NCBI GenBank assembly: GCA_002336115.1 | Contig: DDEN01000056.1 | Span: 115,577 to 179,576, forward strand | Direction of reading: 5' to 3' | DNA: 64,000 nt | Source: Chitinophagaceae bacterium UBA1953 | Lineage (GTDB): Bacteria > Bacteroidota > Bacteroidia > Chitinophagales > Chitinophagaceae | Shown here: piece by piece, positions 51,475-60,555 of the stretch | Layout of the letters: every line of letters starts with the position of its first letter | How positions within the stretch are numbered: position 1 is the stretch's first letter | Translations under genes and position numbers: made by a program | The notes under the pieces: model-generated | Seen by the model: the letters and a program-made list of their open reading frames with translations, nothing else | What the model was told of the DNA's origin: nothing | Databases searched by the model: none

Positions 51475-52140
51475 TCAATCTGCGTTCAAAACAGCAGCTT
51501 TTACAATAAGATACTGTGCAGAGCAATAAGTAAGCATTACACATAAACTAAGAATAATGTTGTTTACAGCAAATAAGTTTACGGCAAGCAACGAATCAGA
51601 AATTACAAACTGTAATGCACCGTTGAAAAATAGTACTGCTGCATCGTCACTTACTTTCCGCTTTGTGTTAATAGCCATGAGCAACATGGTGCCAATGGTA
51701 ATTGCATAAACTGTTACCGGTATTTTCAGAGCGTCAAGAAAAGGGTACAACTGCCATAGAAAAATGGCGATATAAATAATAACAGGCAAACCAATGAGTG
51801 GCTGAAACTGCAGCAATCCTTTCTTCGTATTTTTTATTTGCAGGAAATAAATGATGTAAAAAACATGAGCGAGTAAAAAAGAAATAAGTCCCGGAATAAA
51901 CAAGTTCTTCATCATAAGAAAAACATCGCCTGCCCATGAAAAAAATAATGCCAGCAGAATAAAATAAAACAACCCGCCTTTTTTTGTGTTGCTTTCTGTA
52001 TAAAAAGCAATCATCAAAACCGGCATTAACAGTGGTTTGGTAAACCAGCGTGTGGATGTTTGATGAAAATATATGAGCAGTAACTCTGCAATTGCAAGAA
52101 TCCAGAAAATTAAAAACAACCTTTTTGTTGTTCTCTTCAT
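51475..52140 (-). CDS. YhhN/lysoplasmalogenase-like membrane protein
   Basis: A 221-residue protein with about eight hydrophobic segments and the YhhN family pattern: HQTSTRWFTKPLLMPVLMIA, LFFSWAGDVFLMM, GLISFLLAHVFYIIYF and the C-terminal VMLTYCSAQYLIV. Eukaryotic relatives cleave plasmalogen lysophospholipids; the bacterial substrate is not known. It begins 1 nt before the stop of the upstream CCDC81/SPOR gene, so the two form an operon. Confidence 0.85.
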   Translation of the reverse strand: MKRTTKRLFLIFWILAIAELLLIYFHQTSTRWFTKPLLMPVLMIAFYTESNTKKGGLFYFILLALFFSWAGDVFLMMKNLFIPGLISFLLAHVFYIIYFLQIKNTKKGLLQFQPLIGLPVIIYIAIFLWQLYPFLDALKIPVTVYAITIGTMLLMAINTKRKVSDDAAVLFFNGALQFVISDSLLAVNLFAVNNIILSLCVMLTYCSAQYLIVKAAVLNAD

Positions 52141-52141
52141 T

Positions 52142-53050
52142 TTAACTGGATTTTTTCAGCAACGTTGCTTTTATACCATAGAAACTTTTGAGTGAATCTA
52201 TTACATGTGTTGTATCGGAAATTTTTCTGGCAACATGCAAAACCAGTTGGTAAGTTGCACTGTCTTTCTGTACAATTGTAAGATCCCGTTTCTTTACAGT
52301 TTTCTGGTAAGCAAGCTTTGCATCGGCTTTTTCTTTGGTTGAAAGGCGGTCAATTACCAGGTCGAAAGATGTTGTGTCAATTGTTACAACCGGCGGTGCG
52401 TTTACAACTGAATCCTTTTTTGTACTGACTGTATCGGCCGGAATTTTATTGATTGCACTGCTTGTGTCTGTTACAATATTTTCTGATTCTTCCGTTGCCG
52501 GAGTTTTAGGAAGAGCAAGATAAATTGCCCAGCCAATAAGTGCAAGGGCAAGAACGCCTCCGAATATGAGAATAACTTTTTTGGAATTGGTTTTTGCCTC
52601 ATGCGAAAAATCAATTTCATCTTCTTCTTTTTGCTGCAGGGTGCGGTCTTTTAATTGTTCAGTCTGTGTTGCTGTTTCAAGTTTATCAATTACAGGTAAA
52701 CCCTGCCGGAACTGCAGATCTCCGTAAGCTGATTTTGATACAGAGCCAATGCCTCTGAGCATAAAAGGTTTGCCAATATTAAGCAACTGCACTCCACTGC
52801 CAACAAAAGACTCAAGATCACTAATAGCAAGAGGTTTCATTTTACCTGTGTGCTGAACGAGATAGTTGAGAAAATCTTCAGTAATGGCAACATTTTTATC
52901 CTGCCTGAACGTTATTGTATCATCGGGCCAACCTTCTTCCTTTGTTTCGTATATATTAACGGAAGGATTCAGTTCAAATACACCAAGGCCCGGAATGGAG
53001 AGCGTTTTGTGCTGATAGAGATACTGCGGTAATAAATCCTGGATCTTCAC
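52142..53050 (-). CDS. HU-CCDC81 and SPOR-like domain protein
   Basis: A 302-residue protein. The N-terminal part (about 1-130) has a pair of HU-like CCDC81 domains (LLPQYLYQHKTLSIPGLGVF, QPFM-type LLNIGKPFMLRGIG). One membrane helix follows (about 158-181; KVILIFGGVLALALIGWAIY), then a Thr/Val-rich linker and a SPOR-like domain (about 225-300) that would bind denuded peptidoglycan at the septum. It joins a nucleic-acid- or protein-binding cytoplasmic part to a wall-binding part, and its role is probably in division. Confidence 0.82.
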   Translation of the reverse strand: MKIQDLLPQYLYQHKTLSIPGLGVFELNPSVNIYETKEEGWPDDTITFRQDKNVAITEDFLNYLVQHTGKMKPLAISDLESFVGSGVQLLNIGKPFMLRGIGSVSKSAYGDLQFRQGLPVIDKLETATQTEQLKDRTLQQKEEDEIDFSHEAKTNSKKVILIFGGVLALALIGWAIYLALPKTPATEESENIVTDTSSAINKIPADTVSTKKDSVVNAPPVVTIDTTSFDLVIDRLSTKEKADAKLAYQKTVKKRDLTIVQKDSATYQLVLHVARKISDTTHVIDSLKSFYGIKATLLKKSS

Positions 53051-53124
53051 AGATATTTTTTTTCAAACTTACTTAAAAACATCATTCATTTATCTAAAAC
53101 AACTGCTTTACCTTCTTTGTTGGT

Positions 53125-53132
53125 TATTTTTG
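53125..53132 (+). promoter_or_regulatory. -7 box TATTTTTG of the small membrane protein gene
   Basis: Exact TAnnTTTG match 9 nt before the ATG at 53142. Divergent from the CCDC81/SPOR gene. Confidence 0.5.
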
Positions 53133-53141
53133 CAGGAAAAA

Positions 53142-53471
53142 ATGGTTACTGAAGAAGAAAAAGACTTCGTTAAATGGTGGGGAGAAAATCGGTTGAAAGA
53201 AAAAAAGGTGCTGAGGCAGTTGTTGATTGGTCTCCCGGTTGGTTTTGCTTTTGGCTTGCCAATTTTGCTGAGTGTTTTTTTCAGGGGATGGTATAAAAAT
53301 ATGTCGTATGTATCGGGCACACAACTGATAGTTATAATAACCGCTTTGGTGTTAATTGTTGTTTTTTATTCTGTTTTCAGAATGTATTTTAAGTGGGATC
53401 TGAATGAACAGCGTTATACCGAGTTAAAAGCTTTACTTGAAAAGGAAGCAGCGGAAAACGCTGAACAGTAG
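53142..53471 (+). CDS. Small two-helix membrane protein, unknown
   Basis: A 109-residue protein started at ATG 53142; a TTG four codons earlier would lie inside the promoter box. It has an acidic N-terminus (MVTEEEKDFVKWWGENRLKE), two membrane segments (about 27-46 and 62-82) and a charged C-terminal helix LKALLEKEAAENAEQ. The KDFVKWWGENRLKEK pattern recurs in Bacteroidota membrane proteins, but I assign no function. Confidence 0.75.
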   Translation: MVTEEEKDFVKWWGENRLKEKKVLRQLLIGLPVGFAFGLPILLSVFFRGWYKNMSYVSGTQLIVIITALVLIVVFYSVFRMYFKWDLNEQRYTELKALLEKEAAENAEQ

Positions 53472-53584
53472 TCTCTTTAAGAAATGTTAAGGCTCTTGTT
53501 TGCTTCAACTTTCATTATTTAAAAAGCGGATGCAGCAATACAATCGAATATATTTGCCGGAAATACGAACTAAAACTGAAACGA

Positions 53585-54106
53585 ATGATGAAATATGCTT
53601 TACTCATAACAATGTCTCTGGCGTTGATTATAACAGGATGTAAAAAGAAAGACAGCGGGTGTACTTATGAAAAAGGAACAACAGTAGCATCTGCTGCCGA
53701 AGAAGCTGTTGTAACAAATTATTTAAGCACAAACGGAATTACCGGTGCTGTTGAGGTTGAAAACAGTGGCTTGTATTATGTGGTTGATACAGTTGGTACC
53801 GGCACAAAGCCAACTTCTATGTGCAGCTATATTAATGTTACATATTCCGGTCAGTTATCAAATGGGACGTATTTTGATCCTAAAAACGGAGGGACAACAA
53901 CTACTGTTTTTCAATTAGGAACACTTGCGGAAGGATGGAAAAGAGCATTACCATTAATTGCTACCGGAAGTACAATCCGGCTGTTTGTTCCTTCAAGCAT
54001 GGGTTACGGAGAAACAGGAGTTTATAATTCTAATACAGGAGTCTATACTATTCCCCCCAACTCTATGCTTGTATTTACAATAACATTGAATGCTGTGAGC
54101 AATTAA
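53585..54106 (+). CDS. FKBP-type peptidyl-prolyl isomerase lipoprotein
   Basis: A 173-residue lipoprotein with lipobox IITGC (Cys19) that should assist folding of exported proteins. The FKBP domain (about 75-170) shows GTKPTSMCSYINVTYSGQLSN, GTYFDPKNGG and a C-terminal IPPNSMLVFTITLNAV. Parts of the classical active site are changed: the IPGW-like segment reads LAEGWKRAL and FVPSSMGYGE is present. It is followed by a terminator. The ATG at 53585 or the one at 53588 may be used. Confidence 0.85.
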   Translation: MMKYALLITMSLALIITGCKKKDSGCTYEKGTTVASAAEEAVVTNYLSTNGITGAVEVENSGLYYVVDTVGTGTKPTSMCSYINVTYSGQLSNGTYFDPKNGGTTTTVFQLGTLAEGWKRALPLIATGSTIRLFVPSSMGYGETGVYNSNTGVYTIPPNSMLVFTITLNAVSN

Positions 54107-54127
54107 TGTTATTTTTTTTAAGGAAAG

Positions 54128-54155
54128 CCTCTGCCAAACAGCAGAGGTTTTTTAT
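54128..54155 (+). terminator. Terminator of the FKBP gene
   Basis: CCTCTGC (54128-54134) pairs with GCAGAGG (54141-54147), then TTTTTTATTT. Confidence 0.8.
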
Positions 54156-54175
54156 TTACTTTTAAAAAAAATAAA

Positions 54176-55603
54176 TTGTCTTACGAGCCTATTTCCGTTT
54201 TCGATATGTTTAAAATAGGAGTGGGGCCTTCCAGCAGCCACACTCTCGGGCCGTGGCGTGCGGCACTTCGTTTGATACATACACTTGAAGAGAAAAACTT
54301 TTTAACTAAAGTTACTTCTGTTCGTGTTTTGCTTTATGGTTCCCTGGCAAAAACAGGCAAGGGACATGGAACTGATGTTGCCATACAACTTGGTTTATGT
54401 GGTGACGACCCGGTCACATTCGATGTGTTATCCATTGATGCAAAAATGAATGATATAGCTGCAATGAAAACACTGCTGCTGGCCGGTAAACATGAAGTTG
54501 ATTTTAATCCGGCTGAAGACATTGATTTTTTAATGAGTGAAAGTTTGCCTTTTCATCCCAATGCAGTTACATTTCTTGCATCATTTGCTGATAACGCAGC
54601 TATAGCCGAAACCTATTATTCCATAGGCGGAGGTTTTGTAATTAAAGAAGGTGAAACCTCTGCCGTTAAACAGCATGTTCAGTTACCTTTTCCAATTGAA
54701 TTGGCCGATGATTTACTGCACTGGTGTATTAAAACAGGACTAAGTGTAAGCGAAATTGTAATGGAAAATGAAAATGCCTGGAGAAGTGAAAATGAAACAA
54801 AGCAAGGTGTACTTAACATCTGGCGGGTTATGCATGAATGTATGTTTCTGGGTTGCCATGCCGAAGGATATTTGCCCGGCGGGCTAAATGTAAAACGCCG
54901 TGCTGCAGGTCTCAATAAAAAATTACTGCTGAATAAAGATTACAAGGATTTTGATACATGGATAAAAGCCATCCGTTCAGGCGGATCGGATTTTAAATAC
55001 ACTCTTGACTGGGTAAGTTGTTTTGCGCTTGCAGTCAATGAAGAAAATGCTTCATTTGGCCGGGTGGTAACAGCGCCTACTAACGGGGCAGCGGGAGTGA
55101 TTCCTGCTGTATTGATGTATTATGTTTGTTTCTGCGATGGGAATACCGAAGAAAAGATTATACGTTTTCTTTTAACTGCATCTGAAATAGGAAGTATTTT
55201 CAAAAAAGGTTCCACCATTTCAGCAGCAATGGGCGGATGCCAGGCAGAGATTGGTGTTTCAAGTGCTATGGCTGCTGCTGCGTTAACCGAATGTTCTGGC
55301 GGCACACAAAAGCAGGTACTGATGGCAGCAGAAATTGCCATGGAACATCATCTTGGATTAACCTGCGATCCTGTTGCAGGCCTGGTACAGGTGCCCTGTA
55401 TTGAACGAAACACAATGGGAGCCATTAAAGCTATCACTGCTTCACAACTTGCATTGCAAAGCACGCCTGATTTTGCAAAAGTTTCATTGGATGGTGTGGT
55501 AAAAACCATGTGGGAAACAGCCATTGATATGAACCACAAATACAAAGAAACTGCCGAAGGCGGACTGGCAGTGAATGTGCCGATTTCGCTGAGTGAATGC
55601 TGA
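54176..55603 (+). CDS. sdaA: L-serine ammonia-lyase (single-chain, TTG start)
   Basis: Iron-sulphur L-serine deaminase giving pyruvate and ammonia, 475 residues. The TTG at 54176 begins MSYEPISVFDMFKIGVGPSSSHT, and the next ATG would cut into the conserved start. An N-terminal beta domain (about 1-160) is joined to the alpha domain (about 185-470). Candidate [4Fe-4S] cysteines are in MGGCQAEIG, LTCDPVAG and VPCIERN. The GGTQKQVLMAAEIAMEHHLG stretch is also typical. No terminator was seen; a TACGAT repeat follows. Confidence 0.93.
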   Translation: MSYEPISVFDMFKIGVGPSSSHTLGPWRAALRLIHTLEEKNFLTKVTSVRVLLYGSLAKTGKGHGTDVAIQLGLCGDDPVTFDVLSIDAKMNDIAAMKTLLLAGKHEVDFNPAEDIDFLMSESLPFHPNAVTFLASFADNAAIAETYYSIGGGFVIKEGETSAVKQHVQLPFPIELADDLLHWCIKTGLSVSEIVMENENAWRSENETKQGVLNIWRVMHECMFLGCHAEGYLPGGLNVKRRAAGLNKKLLLNKDYKDFDTWIKAIRSGGSDFKYTLDWVSCFALAVNEENASFGRVVTAPTNGAAGVIPAVLMYYVCFCDGNTEEKIIRFLLTASEIGSIFKKGSTISAAMGGCQAEIGVSSAMAAAALTECSGGTQKQVLMAAEIAMEHHLGLTCDPVAGLVQVPCIERNTMGAIKAITASQLALQSTPDFAKVSLDGVVKTMWETAIDMNHKYKETAEGGLAVNVPISLSEC

Positions 55604-55806
55604 GGAATGTACGATGTATGATGTACGATCTTCGCCACCCTTTCCCCTTGCGTGAAAACGAAGCTGCAGCATATTGCCGGTTATTGCATTGTTTCTCCCT
55701 GCCACGATGTTTTCACCATTGTGTTTGTTGAACAGTGCCCTGGCTGAAAAACATAAGATGCCCTGCAGGAAGCAACTCCTTATTCTTGCCCCGGCTTTCT
55801 TAATTT

Positions 55807-55814
55807 TATATTTG
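55807..55814 (+). promoter_or_regulatory. -7 box TATATTTG of the XRE regulator gene
   Basis: Exact TAnnTTTG match 38 nt before the ATG at 55853. Confidence 0.5.
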
Positions 55815-55852
55815 CGCCTTTGTGTGCCGCACAACCGCAAACAAAAACCAGG

Positions 55853-56392
55853 ATGAAATCAATACTTCAACATTTAAGAGAGAAGGAAAACTTAACACAG
55901 ACTGAGCTCGCTGAAAAAAGCGGGCTTTCTTTAAGAACAATTCAACGGATAGAAGCAGGAAATATCCCAAAGGGGTTTACATTGAAGGCGCTGGCAAATG
56001 TTTTTGAAATTGAACCGGAAAAGCTTCTTCCTTCAAAAGAAGCTGCAAACCTCGACAGGGCAAAATTCATTAATTTCTCAACTTTATTTGGAGTTGTAAT
56101 ACCCTTTGGCGGAGTAATAGTGCCATTTATTTTAACTTACAGAACCAAGGACAATAAAAATAAAGAGCTTGGAAAAAGTATTGTAAGCGTTCAGATTATT
56201 ATTGCATTTGCCATGTCGGTTTCTCAAATAGCAAGCCCTTTTATTCAAAAGGGATTATCACTGCATTTTCCGCTTTTTATTTTCCCGCTGCTATTCATTA
56301 TTTGCCTTAAATTACTGGTGGTTATTGTAAATGGCAGGTGCTTAAACAAAAAGAACGATTTATATAAATATCTAAAGATCAATTTTTTATAA
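55853..56392 (+). CDS. XRE-family HTH regulator with C-terminal membrane domain
   Basis: A 179-residue protein: an N-terminal XRE helix-turn-helix (about 1-60; ENLTQTELAEKSGLSLRTIQ, EAGNIPKGFTLKALANVFE) and three hydrophobic segments (about 75-98, 120-140, 145-165). It is probably a membrane-tethered DNA-binding regulator. The frame upstream of ATG 55853 is open but lacks support. It may control the following protease gene, 87 nt downstream. Confidence 0.82.
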   Translation: MKSILQHLREKENLTQTELAEKSGLSLRTIQRIEAGNIPKGFTLKALANVFEIEPEKLLPSKEAANLDRAKFINFSTLFGVVIPFGGVIVPFILTYRTKDNKNKELGKSIVSVQIIIAFAMSVSQIASPFIQKGLSLHFPLFIFPLLFIICLKLLVVIVNGRCLNKKNDLYKYLKINFL

Positions 56393-56479
56393 ACCCTGTC
56401 GCCGAATTGACGTAAAACTGGCGTATTGCTTTTGCAATGAAAATGGTTCCCAAAACAGAAGTTTGCAGAAAATAATCTG

Positions 56480-57391
56480 ATGAAAGTTTTAAAGAAAATT
56501 GTATTGGCTTTTGTGCTCGTTTTTGTTTTGGTTGCTCTTGGCGGGTACATTTATTTTAACCAGAAATTTGCGCCGGATAAGAATTACCTGGTGGTAGAAA
56601 ACGAAAGCGGTGTGATTCCATTAACATGGCTGGGCACAGAAAAAAATGTGTTGCTGCTTCCCGTATTTTTTGAGGGCGATACGACAATCTATTACATGCA
56701 GTTTGATACCGGCTCGCCTTATACCGTTTTTTATTCAGAGCCAGCCAGGAATATCCGCCAGGTATCTGTAACCGGTGATGTGGCAAAAGCTTCCTTCTAT
56801 ATCGGGAAAACAAAAATCACTTCCGGTAAATTCAAAATATATAATACAGGAAACAGCAATGAGAACGATTCCTTAAAAATAATCGGAACTGTGGGAACTG
56901 ATCTTCTGGAAAACAGGAAAACGGTCATCAATTTTAAAGAAAATTATCTTGCTTTAAATCTGTCTGAAACACCCCGCCAGTTTCAAAACAACCTGTTTGA
57001 TTTTAAATTCAAAAAAAGAAGAATCATCGTTAAAGGTGCGTTAAAAGGAAAAGAGGAGCAATTTTTATTTGATTCGGGTACGAGCGCTTATGAGTTATTA
57101 ACCAATAAGGAAGTGTGGGAAAACCTGAAACTGCCGCATTCAGAAATCAGCATAGAAAAAACAAATTCTCCCGATCATGTTTTGACCACGTTTACTGCCG
57201 GCTGTAACCAAAAAATAAGAATGGCCAACCGGGAAATACCGCTGAATTATGTTACGTATGTGGAAGGATTTTCGCAGGCTCAATATTCAATGATGAAATT
57301 TTCGGGTATGACGGGAATGCTTGGAAACAGACTGTTTTTAAATAACAGTTTGTATATCGACTGTTGGCAAAGCAAAATGGGAATAGAATAA
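56480..57391 (+). CDS. Membrane-anchored aspartyl protease with two DTG/DSG motifs
   Basis: A 303-residue protein with an N-terminal membrane anchor (about 5-26) and two aspartate motifs, FDTGSPYTVF (Asp77 region) and FDSGTSAYELL (Asp195 region). This two-motif layout is that of a pepsin-like two-lobe enzyme in one chain; retropepsins have one motif per chain. GTVGTDLLENRKTVINFKEN after the first motif is also typical of aspartic proteases. Active-site residues look intact. Substrate unknown. A bidirectional terminator follows. Confidence 0.8.
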   Translation: MKVLKKIVLAFVLVFVLVALGGYIYFNQKFAPDKNYLVVENESGVIPLTWLGTEKNVLLLPVFFEGDTTIYYMQFDTGSPYTVFYSEPARNIRQVSVTGDVAKASFYIGKTKITSGKFKIYNTGNSNENDSLKIIGTVGTDLLENRKTVINFKENYLALNLSETPRQFQNNLFDFKFKKRRIIVKGALKGKEEQFLFDSGTSAYELLTNKEVWENLKLPHSEISIEKTNSPDHVLTTFTAGCNQKIRMANREIPLNYVTYVEGFSQAQYSMMKFSGMTGMLGNRLFLNNSLYIDCWQSKMGIE

Positions 57392-57513
57392 TGTGCCTGT
57401 TTCATTGTTAGGGCACTGATGCTGCTGTTCTCCCCACGCAGGAGGGATATGCTGAGCATTAGTACCAAAGCCCGGCATATTATCCTTCGTTCTTCGGAAT
57501 GAAATGATAAACA

Positions 57514-57543
57514 AAAAAGCGGCAGTAACAACTGCCGCTTTTT
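57514..57543. terminator. Bidirectional terminator between the aspartyl protease and the M1 peptidase
   Basis: AAAAAGCGGCAGT (57514-57526) and ACTGCCGCTTTTT (57531-57543) with loop AACA form a perfect 13-bp stem with A and T runs at its base. Confidence 0.9.
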
Positions 57544-57565
57544 ATGATTCATCAAATCAATCTTT

Positions 57566-59893
57566 CTAATTTTTCTTTTGTGCTCTCTGCATGGAGTTTG
57601 TTCCAGTGCTCTGACCTCTTGCACCTCTGCCGCCACCTTGCTGTGTAAACAAAGTAAAGCGTGAAGGCATTTCCTTTACAGGCCACAGGTTATTGCTTTC
57701 GTCAATATCTGCAGTTTCTTTGTTAGGATCAAGACGGATGGCAACCACTTCTTTATCTTTTACAAACGTCTTGGTTACTTTCTGTTCGTTCAGTTTCCAG
57801 ATGCTTACCGGTACATAATCCACTTCTTTTGTTCCATCTTTAAATGTCCATTCAACAATGATGGGCATTACCATACCGCCTTTATTGGTAAAGCTCAGCT
57901 CGTAAAAATTCTTACCGGCCCATTTGCCTTTGTTTTCTTTGTCAACAGTAACAGATGCTTCACGTTGCTGTTGCTGATAGTTTGCATCGGCATTACGGTT
58001 GTAATAATAAAAATCACGCAGACTGGTATCAGCATCCGTTGCAAACACAATTTTCTTTTCTTCCTTGTTACGGATTTTGGTTAATGGTTCAAACTCCTTC
58101 TGCACAAACGCAGCAGCGTTTGTTTCATCAGCCATCTTAAACCATTTCACTGTGTCGAGCGAAATATCAACAGGCTCAGTACCATAATACCATCCACGCC
58201 AGAACCAATCAAGATCAACTGCACTTGCATCTTCCATTGTGCGGAACAGATCAGCAGGAGTTGGATGTTTGAACGCCCATCTTCTTGCATATTCTTTAAA
58301 AGCATAATCAAACAATTCCCTGCCCATCACTGTTTCACGTAAAATATTTAAACCTGTTGAAGCTTTGGCATAAGCATTTGAGCCAACCTGTGCAACGTTA
58401 TCGCCCATGGTCATAATTGGTTCAAGCTGATCTTTTGGAAGCTTCATGTAATCTGTAATGAGGTGTGCAGGTCCACGACGTGAAGGATAGTTGTTGTCAA
58501 ACTCCTGTTCAGCAAGGAACTGGCAGAAAGTGTTTAAACCTTCGTCCATCCACCAGTACTGGCGTTCATCACTGTTAACAATCATGGGGAAGAAGTTGTG
58601 GCCCACTTCATGAATTACCACACCAATCATTCCATACTTTGTTCCTTCACTGTATGTTCCATCTTTTTCTGTTCTTCCGTAGTTAAAGCAGATCATCGGG
58701 TATTCCATGCCTGATGATGCTTCAACTGAAATTGCAACAGGATAAGGATAAGGAATGGTATGATTTGAATAGGATTTAATCGTGTGTGCAACAACCTTGC
58801 TTGAATACTTGCGGTATAAACCATAAGCTTCTTTTGCATAATAGCTCATGGCCATTACTTTCTTTCCTTCAATGTAAACCGGAAGGGCATCCCAAACAAA
58901 CTTGCGGCTTGCACCCCATGCGAAATCTCTTACATTTTCAGCTTCGTAAACCCATGTTTTTTTATCAGTTGATTTATCTTTTTCATTGCTTTTGGCTTCA
59001 TCAAGCGTAACGATTTCTGTTACATCTTTTCCGCTTTGAGCCTCCATCCAGCGCTGGTATTGTGCAGGAGTGAGCAATTGTTTATAGTTCTGGCATTCGC
59101 CTGTAGCTGCAATTACAAAATCAGAAGGAACGGTCATCTTTACTTTGAAGTTGCCAAAGGTTAATGCAAACTCAGCACCACCGGAGAACTGTGTGTTCTG
59201 CCATCCCTGGAAATCACTGTAAACAGCAAGGCGTGGATAGAACTGGCTCATTGTAAAAATGTGGTTACCATCTTCAGGAAAATATTCATAACCACCACGA
59301 CTTCCCCAAACCTGGCGGTTGGGTATTTTATAATTCCAGTCGAGTTTGAAAACGAATTTCTGACCGGGCTTTAATGGCGTTGGAAGGTCAATTCGCATCA
59401 TGGTTTTGTTCACTGTATATTTCAGTACAGTACCTGAAACATCAATGAGTTTTGTGATTTTTACTCCCATTCCCTGCTCCTGTGCATTACGCCAGGGTTC
59501 AATACGTGAAAGCTGATCGTTGCTCATTTGTGGTTCCATTCTGTTGCGGCCGTTTCTTAAATTGTCGGCACTTGGGTCGTGAATGTTACCATCCAACTGT
59601 AACCACAAATAAGTGAGTACAACTGGAGAGTTGTTAAAGTAAGTAACTGTTTCGCTACCTGTTAATTTCAGGTTTGCTTCGTCCAGTTCTACATTCATAT
59701 CGTAGTCGGCACGTTGCTGCCAGTACTTGGGGCCGGGGGCACCGCTGGCCGTACGATATTCATTGGGGCTCTGCAATAAATAGCCCAGTTGCTCAAAACG
59801 GTTTCCATGATTACTGCCGGGATTGTTTTGCGGTGGTTGTGCCATACCAACAGCAACAATCAACAAACAGCCAATTAAAAAGCGAATATGCAT
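57566..59893 (-). CDS. M1 family metallopeptidase (aminopeptidase N-like)
   Basis: A 775-residue secreted zinc peptidase with signal peptide ending VGMAQ. The catalytic site is HEVGH (428-432) with the third zinc ligand Glu451 exactly 18 residues later in YWWMDEGLN. The exopeptidase-like GMEYPMICFNYG motif (residues about 393-404) stands where GAMEN is usual, so specificity differs from that of classical aminopeptidase N. A C-terminal beta-rich region carries no sorting domain. It precedes hupE-like and DUF6702 genes. Confidence 0.92.
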   Translation of the reverse strand: MHIRFLIGCLLIVAVGMAQPPQNNPGSNHGNRFEQLGYLLQSPNEYRTASGAPGPKYWQQRADYDMNVELDEANLKLTGSETVTYFNNSPVVLTYLWLQLDGNIHDPSADNLRNGRNRMEPQMSNDQLSRIEPWRNAQEQGMGVKITKLIDVSGTVLKYTVNKTMMRIDLPTPLKPGQKFVFKLDWNYKIPNRQVWGSRGGYEYFPEDGNHIFTMSQFYPRLAVYSDFQGWQNTQFSGGAEFALTFGNFKVKMTVPSDFVIAATGECQNYKQLLTPAQYQRWMEAQSGKDVTEIVTLDEAKSNEKDKSTDKKTWVYEAENVRDFAWGASRKFVWDALPVYIEGKKVMAMSYYAKEAYGLYRKYSSKVVAHTIKSYSNHTIPYPYPVAISVEASSGMEYPMICFNYGRTEKDGTYSEGTKYGMIGVVIHEVGHNFFPMIVNSDERQYWWMDEGLNTFCQFLAEQEFDNNYPSRRGPAHLITDYMKLPKDQLEPIMTMGDNVAQVGSNAYAKASTGLNILRETVMGRELFDYAFKEYARRWAFKHPTPADLFRTMEDASAVDLDWFWRGWYYGTEPVDISLDTVKWFKMADETNAAAFVQKEFEPLTKIRNKEEKKIVFATDADTSLRDFYYYNRNADANYQQQQREASVTVDKENKGKWAGKNFYELSFTNKGGMVMPIIVEWTFKDGTKEVDYVPVSIWKLNEQKVTKTFVKDKEVVAIRLDPNKETADIDESNNLWPVKEMPSRFTLFTQQGGGRGARGQSTGTNSMQRAQKKN

Positions 59894-59911
59894 AGTTTTT
59901 ATTTAACGATG

Positions 59912-60490
59912 TTAAAAAGGTGTACGTTCAATAGCCATAATTAATGCCAGTGCAAAAATTCCACCGCTCATAAACACAGTCCACTCTCTGCGGTTTGTTT
60001 TCAATACCTGCACAAACAAAAATGAAATCAGCAATGCTGTAATTATAATTAATACCTGTCCCGCTTCAAGCCCGATGTTAAATGCCAGTAACTCGGAAAC
60101 AATATTCTCACTTTTGCCTAATAAACTTCTCAGGTAGTTACTGAAGCCCATGCCATGAATTAACCCGAATGCAAGAGCTGAAATGTAACGCCAGTTTGTA
60201 TGTGTCCTGTCGGTAGTATTGCTCATCAGGTTTTCCATTGCAGTGATGAGAATGGTTACCGGTATTAAAAATTCAATCCAATGTGAGGGAACAATGATTT
60301 TGTTGAACACACTTAAAGCAAGTGTAATGGTATGACCAAGTGTAAATGCTGTAATGAGAATTAATACACGTCGCCAGTCTTTAAGCAGGTAGGGGAGACA
60401 AAGAGCCATTACAAACATGATATGGTCATATCCCTTCCAGTCGGTGATATGATAAACACCTTCTCTTAAATAAAATCCAAAATCTCCCAT
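59912..60490 (-). CDS. HupE/UreJ-like membrane protein
   Basis: A 192-residue membrane protein with six hydrophobic segments. The start is ATG 60490; a TTG at 60505 is the alternative. HITDWKGYDHIMFVMALCLP and LIHGMGFSNYL carry the His and Asp/Met residues typical of the HupE/UreJ family, which is thought to move nickel or cobalt. No hydrogenase or urease gene is in the window. Divergent from DUF6702. Confidence 0.85.
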   Translation of the reverse strand: MGDFGFYLREGVYHITDWKGYDHIMFVMALCLPYLLKDWRRVLILITAFTLGHTITLALSVFNKIIVPSHWIEFLIPVTILITAMENLMSNTTDRTHTNWRYISALAFGLIHGMGFSNYLRSLLGKSENIVSELLAFNIGLEAGQVLIIITALLISFLFVQVLKTNRREWTVFMSGGIFALALIMAIERTPF

Positions 60491-60555
60491 GTTTTCTGTT
60501 GACAATAGTTGAAGGATGGAAAATAAACCAGAAGTTTGTAATCCTGAAAATTAAT

